Positions 7,764-17,792 of a stretch of DNA of 64,000 bases are shown piece after piece. Numbering within the stretch: the first letter of the stretch is position 1; each line of letters starts with the position of its first letter. The notes under the pieces were generated by a model that saw only the letters and a program-made list of their open reading frames with translations, was not told the origin of the DNA and did not search any database. The DNA lies in the NCBI RefSeq assembly GCF_000413315.1, contig NZ_KE340297.1, positions 747,698-811,697 of the forward strand, in the 5' to 3' direction. Position numbers and translations under genes: made by a program. Source of the DNA: Propionibacterium sp. oral taxon 192 str. F0372 (GTDB lineage: Bacteria > Actinomycetota > Actinomycetes > Propionibacteriales > Propionibacteriaceae).

Positions 7764-10762
7764 CGCTGAACTCCCGTCGTCAGTTGGGAAAGCCATTCAT
7801 CAACCCGGTTCGCGACCGCAGCCAAGTTGGTTCCCGTCATCATCGACATGTGGTTACCATTGACGGTAGTTAGGTGGCATACCCCATCGATGTAGTCTGA
7901 CCAGAGTCGGCGAGGGTGTTCCACGATGCCCATCTCGGCGAGGACATCTCGAGGCATCTTCTCCCGGGCGCATACGACAGTCACATCCCCCGGAAAGCGT
8001 TTCGGCGGATTGTAGGCCAGGATTCTGTGGTTCATGAGCCATTTATCGACGATGTCCTGGCTCTCGGTCTGAGTTAATCCCCGGGAGGTTAACAGTTTCT
8101 GGATAGCTTGCTCATCATGAGCGACACTGTCATCAAATTTTTCTGGCTCAAATCCCATGACTTCCAGGAGAAAACTCCGCATCCCCTGAGGGATGCTGCT
8201 TCCTGGATCAGCATCCGCATAGCTCAACGGAGGTAGGGGATCTATAAGAACTGGAGGAACGACCACCCTCCCTTGCTCAGCAAGAATCGTCGCAACTTCA
8301 ACGGTAATGTTCCCGCCTGCGGAGTACCCCCCGAGTCTTACCTCACCACACGGCCAGAAGTGGTCGATTTGTCGAGCGTACAGATCGGCCAGAGAGCGTA
8401 GATTCTGGTAATCGCGGTAGTCATCTGGCAAGGAGATGCCCACGAGACGCATAGGGGTCATCATCATCCGGCTCATCGCCCGGTACTGGAACACCGTGCC
8501 GCCGGCAGGATGAATGAGGAAGGTCGGTGTCGCTTCGTCTCCCGCATCGTTGCGAAGCACGGCGAAATTCTCAGGAAGAACTGGGTGAGATCGCCCGGAT
8601 GCAGCTTCGGCCTCGATGATCTCCGCAACATTACGTAAATTCGATGCCCCAAGAAAGCTTGCCAAGCTTAAACTAGGGTATTCCTCCCGCAACAGGTCAA
8701 GAACCTCGATTGCTTGAAGCGAGTCACCGCCAAGAGCAAAGAAATCGCTGTCTGGTGCAGCCGCCACTTTGAGTACCTCGCTCACCGCTGACACCACCCG
8801 ATCAAGCACAGTGGGCACCCATCCGACACGCACACTTGAGTGAGCATCCGAACTGCTCATCGGTGCCCATTCAGAACGGGTAGTATCCTCGGGTCCGACC
8901 CAATGCTTGATGCGTGCTAATGGATAGTGGGGTATCGGTACACGAACCGCCCCAGTACCTGCGAACAATGGCATGAGATTTTTATCCCCGCGTGTACCCA
9001 GGAGAAACCCCAGCAGAACGCCGAGCGCATCCACAGCATCGCACCCGACCGGTCTATTCCACAGCTGAGTCTCAGCGGGTGGCAAAAACTTGATGACTTG
9101 GGATGCTTCCTCCTCCAAACCCAACTGAGCCACTATGGGATCTTGAGGGCAGACCATTGCCACCAAAAGGAGGACAGCTGCCTCGGTTTCAGCATGCCCC
9201 GGAAGCAAGTGCCGCTCGATGACTGCCCGGCGGCACGCGTCCAAAACGGGGAGCAAACCGGGTGTGGTGACACTTGTATAGGAGAGCAACCTGTCCAATG
9301 CGACGTCACCGGGGATGTCTCCGCCGAGGGACGCGAATCCATCACAACTCATCCGTCTGTCGTTGCGCAGGGCCGAATAGGCTACGTCCCAAGAGTCAGC
9401 TCCGGACTCGACCGTGCACCGCAGGTCATCGAGTCTCCGCTCCACATCCTGAGGACGCACGGCAGAGACATGAACCAACGTCGGCAGCTGTACAACAGAC
9501 ATCCTGTCGGCATGCGTTCGACCTGTATGAGCACTGACGATGGCATGAGTATTCGTCCCTCCGATCCCAAAGGAACTGATGCCGATATGGCGCAGTTGAT
9601 GATTCTTCTCGATCTGCGTCGGGAATCTGAAGGTTCCCTTACTATTATCAATCTCCGGATTCAACCCAGTGAAATTGATGAGGGGTGGCATGATGCCGGT
9701 GCGGAGCATGCTGATTACCTTCACCAAGGAGGCCAGCCCGGCAGCACAGTCGAGATGCCCAATGTTGGCCTTGATACTCCCTACAGGAAGTCCCACGGTC
9801 TGTGAATCAAAGACGCGTGCAAGGGCACGGATCTCGATCGGATCACCCAACGCCGTACCGGTTCCGTGAGCTTCAAGATAGTCAATGTCACAAGGTTCAA
9901 GACCGGCGAGGGACAACGCCTCCCGAATCACCTCCTCCTCACCGTTAATACTGGGAGCCGTGTATCCGACCTTATCGTCACCGTCGTTGTTAACAGCAAC
10001 GGCATCGATGACAGCCAAGACCGGATCATGGTCGGCGATGGCGTCCTCAAGTCGGCGCAACACCACTGCACTACATCCATTGCCTTTGATCGTCCCTGCG
10101 CCGCTGACATCGAAAGGCCGACAGTAACCGTCAGCGGAGAAAATCGACTCCCGCATGTGTCGTCTGGTCCCTCGTTGCGGGATGGTCAATGAGCAAGCTG
10201 CCACAACGGCGCCATCGCACTCATAGTCCAGAAGACTCCGGCAAGCAATTTCCAAGGATACTAAGGACGAGGAACAGGCTGTCTGGATAGTCATCGCCGG
10301 GCCTTGGAGATTGAGCCGATAGGCAAGTCGAGTGGCCGCACTATCCGGGATGTTGCCAATCATGGTGAGCATGTTCGCCCCCTGAATGAGATCCGGGCGC
10401 GCAGTCATCACATTGTTGAGCAGATAGGTACTGAAAGAGGTCGACGCGAACACTCCCCAACGACGCGGGATTCCATCTCCATATCCCGCATCCTCTAGAG
10501 CGCGGAAAGCGCATGTCAGCATGAGTCTCTGCTGCGGATCGGTGAGGTCTGCCTCGGCCGACGACATTCCGAAGAATTCATGATCGAAATCTGCTACATC
10601 AGCTACTTGAGGGACCCGCGGAATGTGACCCTGCGGAATCGGCTGGTCCGCATCCATATTCAGTTCACGACCCTTGACAAGAGCTTCCCAGAGTTCATCA
10701 GGAGATGACACGCTGCTGTACCGCCCGGCTGTAGACACTACAGCGATGTCGAATCCGCTCAT
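7760..10762 (-). CDS. Polyketide synthase module KS-(AT relic)-T-TE
   Basis: 1000 residues. Residues 1-410 are a ketosynthase with Cys163 (TACSSS), His299 (EAHGTGT) and His336 (NIGHLDCAAG), so condensation looks intact. Residues 411-605 lack any GHSxG acyltransferase site, yet 606-623 (VRVPIPHYPLARIKHWVG) match the linker that normally follows an AT. Residues 650-720 are a carrier domain with Ser681 in LGGDSLQAIE. Residues 745-1000 are a type I thioesterase with GYSAGG (Ser814) and a late His in NGNHMSM. The start overlaps the NRPS stop (ATGA). It extends the NRPS product once and releases it. Extender loading must come in trans. Confidence 0.88.
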   Translation of the reverse strand: MSGFDIAVVSTAGRYSSVSSPDELWEALVKGRELNMDADQPIPQGHIPRVPQVADVADFDHEFFGMSSAEADLTDPQQRLMLTCAFRALEDAGYGDGIPRRWGVFASTSFSTYLLNNVMTARPDLIQGANMLTMIGNIPDSAATRLAYRLNLQGPAMTIQTACSSSLVSLEIACRSLLDYECDGAVVAACSLTIPQRGTRRHMRESIFSADGYCRPFDVSGAGTIKGNGCSAVVLRRLEDAIADHDPVLAVIDAVAVNNDGDDKVGYTAPSINGEEEVIREALSLAGLEPCDIDYLEAHGTGTALGDPIEIRALARVFDSQTVGLPVGSIKANIGHLDCAAGLASLVKVISMLRTGIMPPLINFTGLNPEIDNSKGTFRFPTQIEKNHQLRHIGISSFGIGGTNTHAIVSAHTGRTHADRMSVVQLPTLVHVSAVRPQDVERRLDDLRCTVESGADSWDVAYSALRNDRRMSCDGFASLGGDIPGDVALDRLLSYTSVTTPGLLPVLDACRRAVIERHLLPGHAETEAAVLLLVAMVCPQDPIVAQLGLEEEASQVIKFLPPAETQLWNRPVGCDAVDALGVLLGFLLGTRGDKNLMPLFAGTGAVRVPIPHYPLARIKHWVGPEDTTRSEWAPMSSSDAHSSVRVGWVPTVLDRVVSAVSEVLKVAAAPDSDFFALGGDSLQAIEVLDLLREEYPSLSLASFLGASNLRNVAEIIEAEAASGRSHPVLPENFAVLRNDAGDEATPTFLIHPAGGTVFQYRAMSRMMMTPMRLVGISLPDDYRDYQNLRSLADLYARQIDHFWPCGEVRLGGYSAGGNITVEVATILAEQGRVVVPPVLIDPLPPLSYADADPGSSIPQGMRSFLLEVMGFEPEKFDDSVAHDEQAIQKLLTSRGLTQTESQDIVDKWLMNHRILAYNPPKRFPGDVTVVCAREKMPRDVLAEMGIVEHPRRLWSDYIDGVCHLTTVNGNHMSMMTGTNLAAVANRVDEWLSQLTTGVQR

Positions 10763-13700
10763 TGCTTTGTCCTTCTTTCTCGTATAGCAAGTGCGTCGCG
10801 ACGCCGCTGCGCGCGCCGCTGAAGGTCACGATCACGGCGCCTCTGCCGGTCGAGCTCTTTAGTACGTTGCGCCTCTTCCGCTTCCTCATCGTCCTGCACC
10901 CGGTTGTGTCTGATACGTGCAGCGATGGATTCCACCGTTGGATGCTGAAAAAGATCGACGATGGCCAGATTTGCGTCTGGGAAATCGCGGTGTAATTGGT
11001 CGAAGAGATCCGTGAGGCTCAGTGAAGTGACCCCGATGTCGAATAAATTCTCCGAGCAGGTGAAATCCCGCGAACCGATGACTTGCGACACTGCATCGTG
11101 GACACGTGCCTGCATCGGATCGGAGATCACAGGGCCTTCGGCGAGATGTGCTCCGGTGATCTCCTCGGCCAACACTGCTAATGTCGCGACATCGACCTTC
11201 CCGTTGATGTTCATGGGCAGGGCCGGAACCGTGACGATCCGCTCAGGGACCATGTACCAAGGGACCACGCGACGCATTGCGGACCGCCAGCTCTGCACTG
11301 GGGAGTCCTCATCCGCGACAACCGCGGCGATCAGCCTCGTCCGCTTTTTGGGATCAACGAAGGCAACCGCGCTGGAGGCCCCGCTGACACGCCGAAGCGC
11401 ACTGCTTACCTCACCGAGTTCAATGCGGTAGCCACCCACCTTGACCTGATCATCTGTCCTCCCCAGGAAGGCAAACCTGCCATCGGAATTCACCCGGACA
11501 AGATCACCAGTTCTGTACCACCTACCGGGCAACCCCACTAGATTGGTCACGAAAGCACGACGAGTATTCTTCTCCCGGTTGAGGTAGCCGTTAGCGAGGC
11601 AAGGGCCACTCACCACCAACTCGCCAACGACACCCTGTGGAACGCGCCGTCCGGCTGAATCGATAACGGCCGCCCCTGCCTGGGCGAGCGGACGTCCCAG
11701 GGGAACCAACCCGTCACGATCGAGCAGATCGGCAGCAGCCACTTCTCCGGCGACGCAGATGACCGTTGCCTCCGTCGGCCCGTAGACATTCATAATGCGG
11801 TGTCTTGGATTGCTCACGCAGGCAGCCCAGTTGGACGCGACTGCCGAAGGGACCGCCTCAGCACCCAACAAGGTTGTGCGCAGATCCGGGACGCCGCTCT
11901 GAGGCAAGAACGCCTTCACCTGGTCAGCGAAGCTTGGGGTGATCATCAGACAAGTTGCGCGCGACCTGACGAGCACATCCGCGAACTGCTGGGCATCACG
12001 AATCTGCTCTTGCTCCGGAAGATGAACAGCTGCGCCCAACGCCAGGGGTGTGAGGATCTCGACCACGGAGACGTCGAATGCAAGGTGATGAGTGCGTAGG
12101 TATATGTCACCGGGTTCACAGGAGACGAACCCTCTCCAGCCTCGAATAAACGTCGACAATGCCCGGTGGGGCACCTCCACCCCCTTGGGCTGACCTGTCG
12201 AACCCGATGTGAAGATCACATAAGCCGGATCATCGTCGTGAGCTTGCACACGCAAGGATGAAACGGGCTGAGTGGGCTCCAACTCTTCGAACGCGACAGC
12301 CTCCATCCCTTGAGCCGCCAGCAACTGCGACGTACACGCATCACCGATGATCGGAACCTTCCCGAGGTCCTTGAGAATGGACGGCACCCGAGTCATCAGA
12401 TCTGGGTCCACGGGGACATAGGCCTTGCCGCTCTTCAGCACCGCGATGACTGCACTTACTTCGTCAACACCCCACGAATGGCAGATGACCACGTATCTGG
12501 CCAAAGGCCATCGCTGTTGGATGGCTGCTGCGAGTCGATCCGTCCGGTCGTCGAGCTGGCCATAAGTCACCTCTCGCTCACCAGTGATCAGCGCGATTCG
12601 CTCAGGTTCCTGTTGGGCCTGGCGCCGAAGACTCGTCACCATGTCCGGAGCCTGACCGATCACGGGTTCGATCAGAGCACTCCGATCCGCGTCATACTCA
12701 TCGGTCCCGACCAAGCTCATCGTTCCGAGAGGAGCTAAGGGTGCGGCCAGCAGCTGCTGGATGATCGACCGCAGGGTGCTCGCGATGTCGATCCCATCCG
12801 CCCACCGGCCCACCTCCACGATGAAACGATGCCCGAGCCCGTCAATGCTGCGAAACGTCGACGCGACGATGCACAGGGGAAAGGAGACGAAATCGCTCGG
12901 GAAGAACACCGGCGTCACCGTCGCATCCCCCAGCGTGCCCGACGGCTCTTCACCCTGAAACGTGAAACACGAGGCCAACGTGCCCATTCCGGGTCGGACT
13001 CCAGTCAAAGAATAGTCGACATCGCGGCGTCGCAGACACTCGATGATGGATGTATAGGCGCTGCGAGCCAGTTCCACCACGTCCATCTGATCATGGACCT
13101 TGATAAGAACCGGAAGAGTATTGACATGACAGCCGCAGTCCTCGGAAGCGGTGCGAGTGTTCACCGGGCATCCAATGACCACCGACTCCGTGTCGAGCAA
13201 CCGCGCTTGGAACAGAGCCGATATCGCCATGAACAAGGCGCTTGGAGGAAGATGATGATCCTGACACACCCGGCCTACCCCAGCGCCGAGCTCACCGTCC
13301 ACGATAATCTCCACCCGGCGCCCAGGCAGACGACCAAGGTCATCCCGAAGGCTCGGCATTCTCTCATGCCCGAAGGAGACCAATCCTTCGAAGGCCTTTC
13401 CGAAGAAGTCGGCGGCGGCAACGGCACGCTCCCTGTCAGCATGGCTGGGCTCAAGCCCCGTAGCCTGCTGGCGCCCCTTGGCGTAGGGGTCACGACCCGC
13501 ATAGACCTCCGAAAGCCTCCGTACAACCACTACTCCCGTCTGCGCATCCCATACGAGGTGGGAAGCCCAGAGCAAGATATGAGTGACCATTCCGTGGCTG
13601 GTGAGTAGTTCCACTTGCACCAAGGGTGAACGGTCAACCTCCATGGCCGACTTCTGCCGGGCCCGAGCCCTGAGCTTCGCCTGCCGATCCGGATCATCAC

Positions 13701-14031
13701 CGATCTCTACCATTCGGCAGGTCTGCTGGGGATGGGATCCGAGGAGCCGACGCCAACCCGACGTGGTCCGTACCATCCTCATCGCGATGCCCGGTTCATT
13801 CTGCAGGACACTATCCACCGCTCGCTCCAAGCGAGCGGTGTCCACTTCACCGGACACCCTGATCAACCGGACGATGGTCAGCGCCGGATCCTGAGGGTAC
13901 AAGTCAATCTGCCTCAAAAGAATCTGCTGAGGCCAGGTCGGCTCTTCGGCCCCATCCCCATCGGCTATGACAGCGACGTCATGGGTTCTTTCGTCGTGAG
14001 AGATTCCGGTGGATGATACGGGGATATTCAT
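10759..14031 (-). CDS. Non-ribosomal peptide synthetase module C-A-T with charged C-terminal tail
   Basis: 1090 residues. The condensation domain (about 25-430) carries SHLVWDA in place of HHxxxDG, keeping the second His and the Asp. The adenylation domain (about 450-950) shows FTSGSTGQPKG, NVYGPTEAT, WYRTGDLVR, GRTDDQVKVGGYRIELGE and NINGKVD. A rough specificity reading by eye is D-V-V-I-L-G-V-V-I-K, hydrophobic and not matched to a known amino acid. The carrier (about 970-1040) has Ser in DIGVTSLSL. The last 45 residues are Arg/Glu/Gln-rich and probably helical, as in docking tails. It starts in an ATGA overlap with the permease and sits directly before the PKS. Confidence 0.9.
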   Translation of the reverse strand: MNIPVSSTGISHDERTHDVAVIADGDGAEEPTWPQQILLRQIDLYPQDPALTIVRLIRVSGEVDTARLERAVDSVLQNEPGIAMRMVRTTSGWRRLLGSHPQQTCRMVEIGDDPDRQAKLRARARQKSAMEVDRSPLVQVELLTSHGMVTHILLWASHLVWDAQTGVVVVRRLSEVYAGRDPYAKGRQQATGLEPSHADRERAVAAADFFGKAFEGLVSFGHERMPSLRDDLGRLPGRRVEIIVDGELGAGVGRVCQDHHLPPSALFMAISALFQARLLDTESVVIGCPVNTRTASEDCGCHVNTLPVLIKVHDQMDVVELARSAYTSIIECLRRRDVDYSLTGVRPGMGTLASCFTFQGEEPSGTLGDATVTPVFFPSDFVSFPLCIVASTFRSIDGLGHRFIVEVGRWADGIDIASTLRSIIQQLLAAPLAPLGTMSLVGTDEYDADRSALIEPVIGQAPDMVTSLRRQAQQEPERIALITGEREVTYGQLDDRTDRLAAAIQQRWPLARYVVICHSWGVDEVSAVIAVLKSGKAYVPVDPDLMTRVPSILKDLGKVPIIGDACTSQLLAAQGMEAVAFEELEPTQPVSSLRVQAHDDDPAYVIFTSGSTGQPKGVEVPHRALSTFIRGWRGFVSCEPGDIYLRTHHLAFDVSVVEILTPLALGAAVHLPEQEQIRDAQQFADVLVRSRATCLMITPSFADQVKAFLPQSGVPDLRTTLLGAEAVPSAVASNWAACVSNPRHRIMNVYGPTEATVICVAGEVAAADLLDRDGLVPLGRPLAQAGAAVIDSAGRRVPQGVVGELVVSGPCLANGYLNREKNTRRAFVTNLVGLPGRWYRTGDLVRVNSDGRFAFLGRTDDQVKVGGYRIELGEVSSALRRVSGASSAVAFVDPKKRTRLIAAVVADEDSPVQSWRSAMRRVVPWYMVPERIVTVPALPMNINGKVDVATLAVLAEEITGAHLAEGPVISDPMQARVHDAVSQVIGSRDFTCSENLFDIGVTSLSLTDLFDQLHRDFPDANLAIVDLFQHPTVESIAARIRHNRVQDDEEAEEAQRTKELDRQRRRDRDLQRRAQRRRDALAIRERRTKQ

Positions 14032-16364
14032 TCCGCCTCCTTTAGTGCGTCGACCATATTGATCCCGGCTATCCTGCTGCCCAAAGCGATAGTCGTGACC
14101 AGTGCGGAGGACACGGCAATCACCACTGCAAGCGTCACTGACAAAGATGTGATGTAGGGGAGGTATTGAAGGCGAGGGCTCGCAAACTGAGCCAAGTAGA
14201 GATCCAGGAACCAGGCCCCACCGGGAATCCCGAGCACCACACCAATCAAAGCTGAAGCCACGACCTCTACAGAGGACAACCGCCGCAGTTCACCAGGAGA
14301 CATCCCCAACACACTCAATGTAGCATACTGGCGTTGACGTTCATCGAAAGTGAGACTCCCCAGCGAATAAAGCACGATGATGCACAGCAGGATTGCCATC
14401 ACTCTCATCAAATTGAAGATGTCACCGAGGCTTTCTTTGATATTGAGGGAATTGGACTGCTGATCAGCCCTGGACACAACATCCAGCACTCGCGGGTCAT
14501 CAAGTACCTGAGTGACATCGGCATCCGATCCCACGAGCATCGACGTCGGGGAGAAGACCATCCCCAGTGATTCCCAGCCCTGTCGGCTCATGAAGAATCC
14601 TTGGGGCATTTCCGCTGAGACGATGCCACTGACGGTCAGATCGAGATCACCGAGACCACGTGGAAGCCTCAGCCTCACCGGGGAACCAGCGTCGAGACGA
14701 AGCCGCTCCGCAGTGTCGCTGGTCACCCACAGTCCATCCCCCACCACGGCTTGGTCATCTTGGGTTCGCAGATGGAATCGATCGTTCTCGTCCAGCACGG
14801 TGATGACTCGGTCATACCCATCAGAAGGGTCAGTCATGACAGGCATCTGCATGATAGCTTGTGGGTTGGATCCCAATCCCTCAATGGGAGTGGTCACCTG
14901 GGGAAGGCCACCCATATCTACTCGGAAGTCATAGTCCATGGAGTCGGCGCTGAATGACGATTCGGCTCTGTTTTGCATGGTGTCGGGTAGCCCAAACCCG
15001 GTGAACAGCAGCATGAGACAACCAGCGACTCCGATTATTCCCATCAGAAATCGTGCGATGTTGGATGCGGTGTCACGGATCGCCCACCGAATGCCATAGC
15101 GATGGCCATTACCCAGACGACGCAACCTGGTGGCTGCACGAGAGGCCCGGACCAGCCCCGGACGCATCAACAACGCGGGAGACCGGGTAAGTGCTGACCC
15201 TGATGCAAGATAGCCCCCGGCCACGCATGCCACCACCACGAGGACGGCAACGAGTAGTGGTGCCCAGGTGTACGCAACACGCCAATGCGGTAGATCGAAC
15301 TGGGTCGACTGTGAGCGCAGCACGACGCGCGACAAGAGCGGCGCCACGGCGAGCCCCACGACGGAACCCGCCACACCGGCCAGCATGCCAAACATTGAAA
15401 AGTGTAGGCGCAATTCACCACGCCCGTAGCCCATGGATTGGAGGGTCGCAATTGTCTTGAGCTCGCTGTCTACCAAGCGCCTCGTCGAGGAGTACATAGC
15501 CAGTACCCCGACCAGGAGGAAAAGCGCAGAAAAGAGCATCGACACATTGCGAATCACGGTGACTCTGTCATAGGCAGCAGAGATGTGACTGTCGGTCTGG
15601 CGTGTGGTAATACGCAATCCCTGCTCGTCGAAGCAGTCCCACAGTTCGTCCACTGTCCCCGAGGAATCATCACCACTTACCAAAATGCTGTTACTTGCTG
15701 CATCTTCCCACGAAGGGCCCCACAACTTCTGAGCAGTGGCAGGCGTGATGAAGCCGTAGCTGAACATGCCTGGTTCCGGAACCAAGAAGAGTGACTCCTT
15801 GACGTCATAGAGCTGATCGGGGGACTGCACGATTCCTCGGATAGGTACCGTCACCTCTCTCCGTCCTCCGGGGGCAGCTACCGTCAACGTCAGTTGATTG
15901 CCTTGGACTAGTTCGTTCGCGTCGCGATACCGCGGACTCACCCAGATCCCCTCACCGGCATCCGTGACTGGTTCCCCGTCAACGACCGAGGGAACGCTGA
16001 CCCGCCACGAGTCGGCATTCGCAGTCGAAGTGAGGGACAGCCAGGAGGTGTCCCCATTGTCCGATGCCACCTCGGCAGATCGGATAACACGTTTCTCCAC
16101 AGCATCGACCCCGGGGATTTTTTTGGCCTCGTTAAGTTGCGCTTCCTCGACGTGAATAGCTTGGATCCACACTTTCGCCATGGATGATGACTCGGCATAG
16201 TCCTGAAGACTCACCTGCATTCCCCGCCAGCCACCTTCGAGTCCAGTATATGCGAGAACACTGAGAGTAGCCATGCAGAAAACCGCAATGAACTGTGCCC
16301 ATGAGTGGAGCAGACCACGCCGTAACATGGCTACCTTAAATTTCATTCCACTAGATTTACTCAT
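14028..16364 (-). CDS. ABC transporter permease, FtsX/MacB type
   Basis: 778 residues with an N-terminal membrane helix, a large extracytoplasmic domain, three helices around residues 270-390, a second extracytoplasmic domain and three C-terminal helices. This is the ten-helix double-FtsX layout of actinobacterial exporters. ATGA overlaps join it to the ATPase upstream and the NRPS downstream. Co-translation with the synthetase suggests it exports the product or protects the producer, but the substrate is inferred only from position. Confidence 0.88.
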   Translation of the reverse strand: MSKSSGMKFKVAMLRRGLLHSWAQFIAVFCMATLSVLAYTGLEGGWRGMQVSLQDYAESSSMAKVWIQAIHVEEAQLNEAKKIPGVDAVEKRVIRSAEVASDNGDTSWLSLTSTANADSWRVSVPSVVDGEPVTDAGEGIWVSPRYRDANELVQGNQLTLTVAAPGGRREVTVPIRGIVQSPDQLYDVKESLFLVPEPGMFSYGFITPATAQKLWGPSWEDAASNSILVSGDDSSGTVDELWDCFDEQGLRITTRQTDSHISAAYDRVTVIRNVSMLFSALFLLVGVLAMYSSTRRLVDSELKTIATLQSMGYGRGELRLHFSMFGMLAGVAGSVVGLAVAPLLSRVVLRSQSTQFDLPHWRVAYTWAPLLVAVLVVVACVAGGYLASGSALTRSPALLMRPGLVRASRAATRLRRLGNGHRYGIRWAIRDTASNIARFLMGIIGVAGCLMLLFTGFGLPDTMQNRAESSFSADSMDYDFRVDMGGLPQVTTPIEGLGSNPQAIMQMPVMTDPSDGYDRVITVLDENDRFHLRTQDDQAVVGDGLWVTSDTAERLRLDAGSPVRLRLPRGLGDLDLTVSGIVSAEMPQGFFMSRQGWESLGMVFSPTSMLVGSDADVTQVLDDPRVLDVVSRADQQSNSLNIKESLGDIFNLMRVMAILLCIIVLYSLGSLTFDERQRQYATLSVLGMSPGELRRLSSVEVVASALIGVVLGIPGGAWFLDLYLAQFASPRLQYLPYITSLSVTLAVVIAVSSALVTTIALGSRIAGINMVDALKEAE

Positions 16365-17047
16365 GGGAGACTCACCACGTTATTCCTGACAACCTCAGCG
16401 ATTCGACCATCGCGAAGGCGAATCAGTTGGTCCGCCAAGCCGACATATCCCTCGTTGTGTGTGACGATGACCACCGCAGTGTTGGAGGTATGGGCAGATT
16501 CACACAGGGTTGCCATCACCTCGTCACCAGTGACAGAGTCGAGCGCCCCAGTCGGCTCGTCACACAACAGCAGAGCCGGCCTCTTGGCGAGGGCTCTTCC
16601 GATCGCAACCCGTTGCATCTGGCCACCCGATAGCTCGTGCGGGAAAGACGACTCACGCCCTTCCAGACCAAGTTGAGCAAGGATCTGAGATGGGTCGATG
16701 GGCGACTCGACACCACGACTGGCAATTCCGATATTCTCAGCAGCGGTAAGCGTGGGAATGAGATTGTAGAACTGAAAAACGAATCCAACACTCTCACGTC
16801 TGTATCTCGTCAATCCCGAGTTCGTCATCTCCTCAATCCGAACCCCATTACACTCAATAGTCCCAGAAGTGGGTTGGTCCATACCACCCAGTATGTTCAG
16901 TAAAGTAGATTTTCCTGATCCGGAGGGACCCACAATGATCGACACTTCACCATTATGAATGTCGAGTGACACGCCGTCCAGCGCACGGACATCAATATTC
17001 CCAGTCCGGTAGACACGTTGAACATCTCGAGCAGAAATCAATGACAT
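16361..17047 (-). CDS. ABC transporter ATP-binding protein, LolD/MacB type
   Basis: 228 residues with Walker A GPSGSGKST, Q-loop near FQFYNLIPT, signature ELSGGQMQR, Walker B LLLCDEPTGALD and switch His in VIVTHNEGY. It is the first gene of the long leftward operon and partners the FtsX-type permease, with which it overlaps by ATGA. Expression probably starts in the intergenic region shared with the divergent TetR gene. Confidence 0.93.
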   Translation of the reverse strand: MSLISARDVQRVYRTGNIDVRALDGVSLDIHNGEVSIIVGPSGSGKSTLLNILGGMDQPTSGTIECNGVRIEEMTNSGLTRYRRESVGFVFQFYNLIPTLTAAENIGIASRGVESPIDPSQILAQLGLEGRESSFPHELSGGQMQRVAIGRALAKRPALLLCDEPTGALDSVTGDEVMATLCESAHTSNTAVVIVTHNEGYVGLADQLIRLRDGRIAEVVRNNVVSLP

Positions 17048-17159
17048 GGGGTTTTCCTTGGGTCGACAGAGTGCAGCAAACCGTCACACAATGGGAACAC
17101 ATTCCACACAGCAGGCCTTCCTACAAAATGAATGGAATCCCCTTGGCTAAGGTTTGACA

Positions 17160-17190
17160 TCAATAACGGCATGTGCGTCAATAACGCATG
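17160..17190. promoter_or_regulatory. Direct repeat upstream of exporter/NRPS operon
   Basis: The word tcaataacggcatg at 17160-17173 recurs as tcaataacgcatg at 17178-17190, one base shorter, 18 bp apart. They lie about 115 bp upstream of the ATPase start codon. The spacing is near two helical turns, which suits a dimeric DNA-binding protein. Function is inferred only from position. Confidence 0.35.
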
Positions 17191-17737
17191 ACTGTGCAGC
17201 CCAAACTATTCGAGGGCACGCAATAACCTACAGTCTTCCTCAAAGTGATCACCGACGAGCACCAAGGTAGACGTCAAGGTCAGAAGGACATCACAGCAGG
17301 TGATGCAAGAAGTCAGGCTCTGTGCAATTTGGTGGGCCTGCACCCACGATTCCCGATATCTCATGCGCTCTCATGGCATGTCCTCACTGTTCTGGATGCG
17401 ATTCAGCAGCGAAACGCCATCATCTTCCCGTTGCCGGGGAGAACTGACGCGCTTGGCACAGGTTGTATACACAACCGTGCCGCAACACTCTCCGAGCTGG
17501 GATGCTTCAGAAGCCTGGCCAACCTGCTCCGACCGTCGTAGTCGCGCCCCATACACAGCTCAAGGTGGGATGCAAGGATGACGCGAAACCCCGAACATGG
17601 ATCACCCGGATACTCAGCACCCAAGCGACTTCGCCCCAGCTGGCAAGGAGTGGCAGCACGATCGACTGGTGCCCGCACAAGTCGCTTGCCCCGTGCGTCA
17701 TGCGTTGTCATGACACCACCCTCTTCGCTGGTGCTTT

Positions 17738-17754
17738 CACTACTAACGGTAGTG
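17738..17754. promoter_or_regulatory. Inverted repeat, candidate TetR operator
   Basis: cactac-taacg-gtagtg is a perfect 6-bp inverted repeat with a 5-bp centre, 38 bp upstream of the TetR-family start codon. Autoregulation through a palindrome next to the gene is typical of the family. Whether the same protein acts on the exporter operon 690 bp away is unknown. Confidence 0.5.
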
Positions 17755-17792
17755 TAACACGAAGAGCTCATACCAGAGCCTAAAAGGAGAAC

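Larger units (their letters stand above)
17048..17792. other. 745-bp divergent intergenic region between exporter operon and TetR gene
   Basis: Short frames exist on both strands, but none has a recognisable motif, a good start signal and plausible composition together, so no gene is called. The stretch holds the putative regulatory repeats listed separately (17160-17190 and 17738-17754). The middle part (about 17200-17700) may be a decayed gene; nothing in it is recognised. Confidence 0.5.

Noticed and set aside
13090-14031. Loss of the condensation motif HHxxxDG suggesting an inactive C domain
   Set aside because: Only the first His and the Gly differ (SHLVWDA); the catalytic second His and the Asp remain, so inactivity cannot be claimed.
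17371-17783. Several short frames between the exporter and TetR genes
   Set aside because: They overlap on both strands, lack good ribosome sites and match no family that I recognise.
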